DNA of 6,046 nt, from assembly GCA_905203645.1 (NCBI GenBank), contig CAJKWP010000057.1:1-6046 (forward strand), read 5' to 3'. Each line of letters opens with the position of its first letter. Position 1 is the stretch's first letter. Below are positions 5,941-6,046 of the stretch, piece after piece. This stretch comes from an uncultured Christensenella sp. Lineage in GTDB: Bacteria; Bacillota; Clostridia; Christensenellales; UBA1242. The notes beneath the pieces were generated by a model, which worked only from the letters and a program-made list of their open reading frames with translations, did no database searches and was not told the DNA's origin. A program made the position numbers and the translations under genes.

Positions 5941-6046
5941 AAAATATTTTAATTTGTTTTTTTGCATTTATTAAGTGATATTACTTTTTTTGGTTTGTAA
6001 AATACTATAAAAAAGTATATAAAATAAAAAAGATATATAAAAATAA
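5941..6046. other. AT-rich intergenic end of window
   Basis: These 106 nt are almost entirely A and T. No strong terminator follows the stop at 5940. The nearest candidate is a weak 4-bp stem AAGT (5973-5976) / ACTT (5983-5986) running into T's up to 5991. TTGTAA (5995-6000) and TATAAA (6018-6023), 17 nt apart, would fit a promoter for a gene beyond the window, but such matches are expected by chance in this composition. The operon may continue past the window edge. Confidence 0.4.

Noticed and set aside
6002..6018. Inverted repeat ATACT/AGTAT as a terminator or operator
   Set aside because: A five-base stem with a seven-base AT loop in almost pure AT sequence is expected by chance.

Overview
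The window looks like a piece of a low-GC Gram-positive (Firmicutes/Clostridia-like) chromosome, possibly from an uncultured lineage. The evidence is an AT-rich, Lys/Asn/Phe-rich coding style, a 23S 3' end of the Clostridia type (ACTAATAGGTCGAGG), Shine-Dalgarno boxes of the AGGGG type, and rho-independent terminators with long T runs. TGG codes Trp and TGA acts as a stop, so the standard bacterial code fits. No taxon below this level can be named from the sequence alone.

Layout. Bases 1-336 are the 3' end of a 23S rRNA gene, including the sarcin-ricin loop. A spacer of about 155 nt without a tRNA follows, then a complete 5S rRNA (about 493-609) and a strong terminator that closes the rRNA operon. 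Bases 611-1004 hold no gene. They hold two copies (624-713 and 808-898) of a 90-nt repeat made of three successive hairpins, the first being the terminator. Between the copies is a 94-nt segment with its own imperfect hairpin. A near-consensus promoter (956-984) then drives a two-gene unit: a small zinc-ribbon protein of unknown function (1005-1625) overlapped by a PHP-family metal-dependent phosphoesterase with an unusual Lys/Asn-rich tail (1610-3124). A terminator at 3131-3173 ends that unit.

A second two-gene unit follows: an HI0933/YhiN-family flavoprotein (3215-4372), whose start seems to lack a Shine-Dalgarno and may be leaderless, joined by an ATGA overlap to a COG2509-type FAD-dependent dehydrogenase (4369-5940). 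The last 106 nt are very AT-rich and hold no recognisable gene.

The two FAD proteins are probably translationally coupled, and so are the zinc-ribbon and PHP proteins, but the biological process served by either pair cannot be read from the sequence. The most unusual items are the duplicated three-hairpin element with a compensatory base-pair change, the basic tail of the PHP protein with its overlapping zinc-ribbon partner, and the possible leaderless start of the HI0933-family gene. No CRISPR array, transposase, phage gene or obvious defence system is present.
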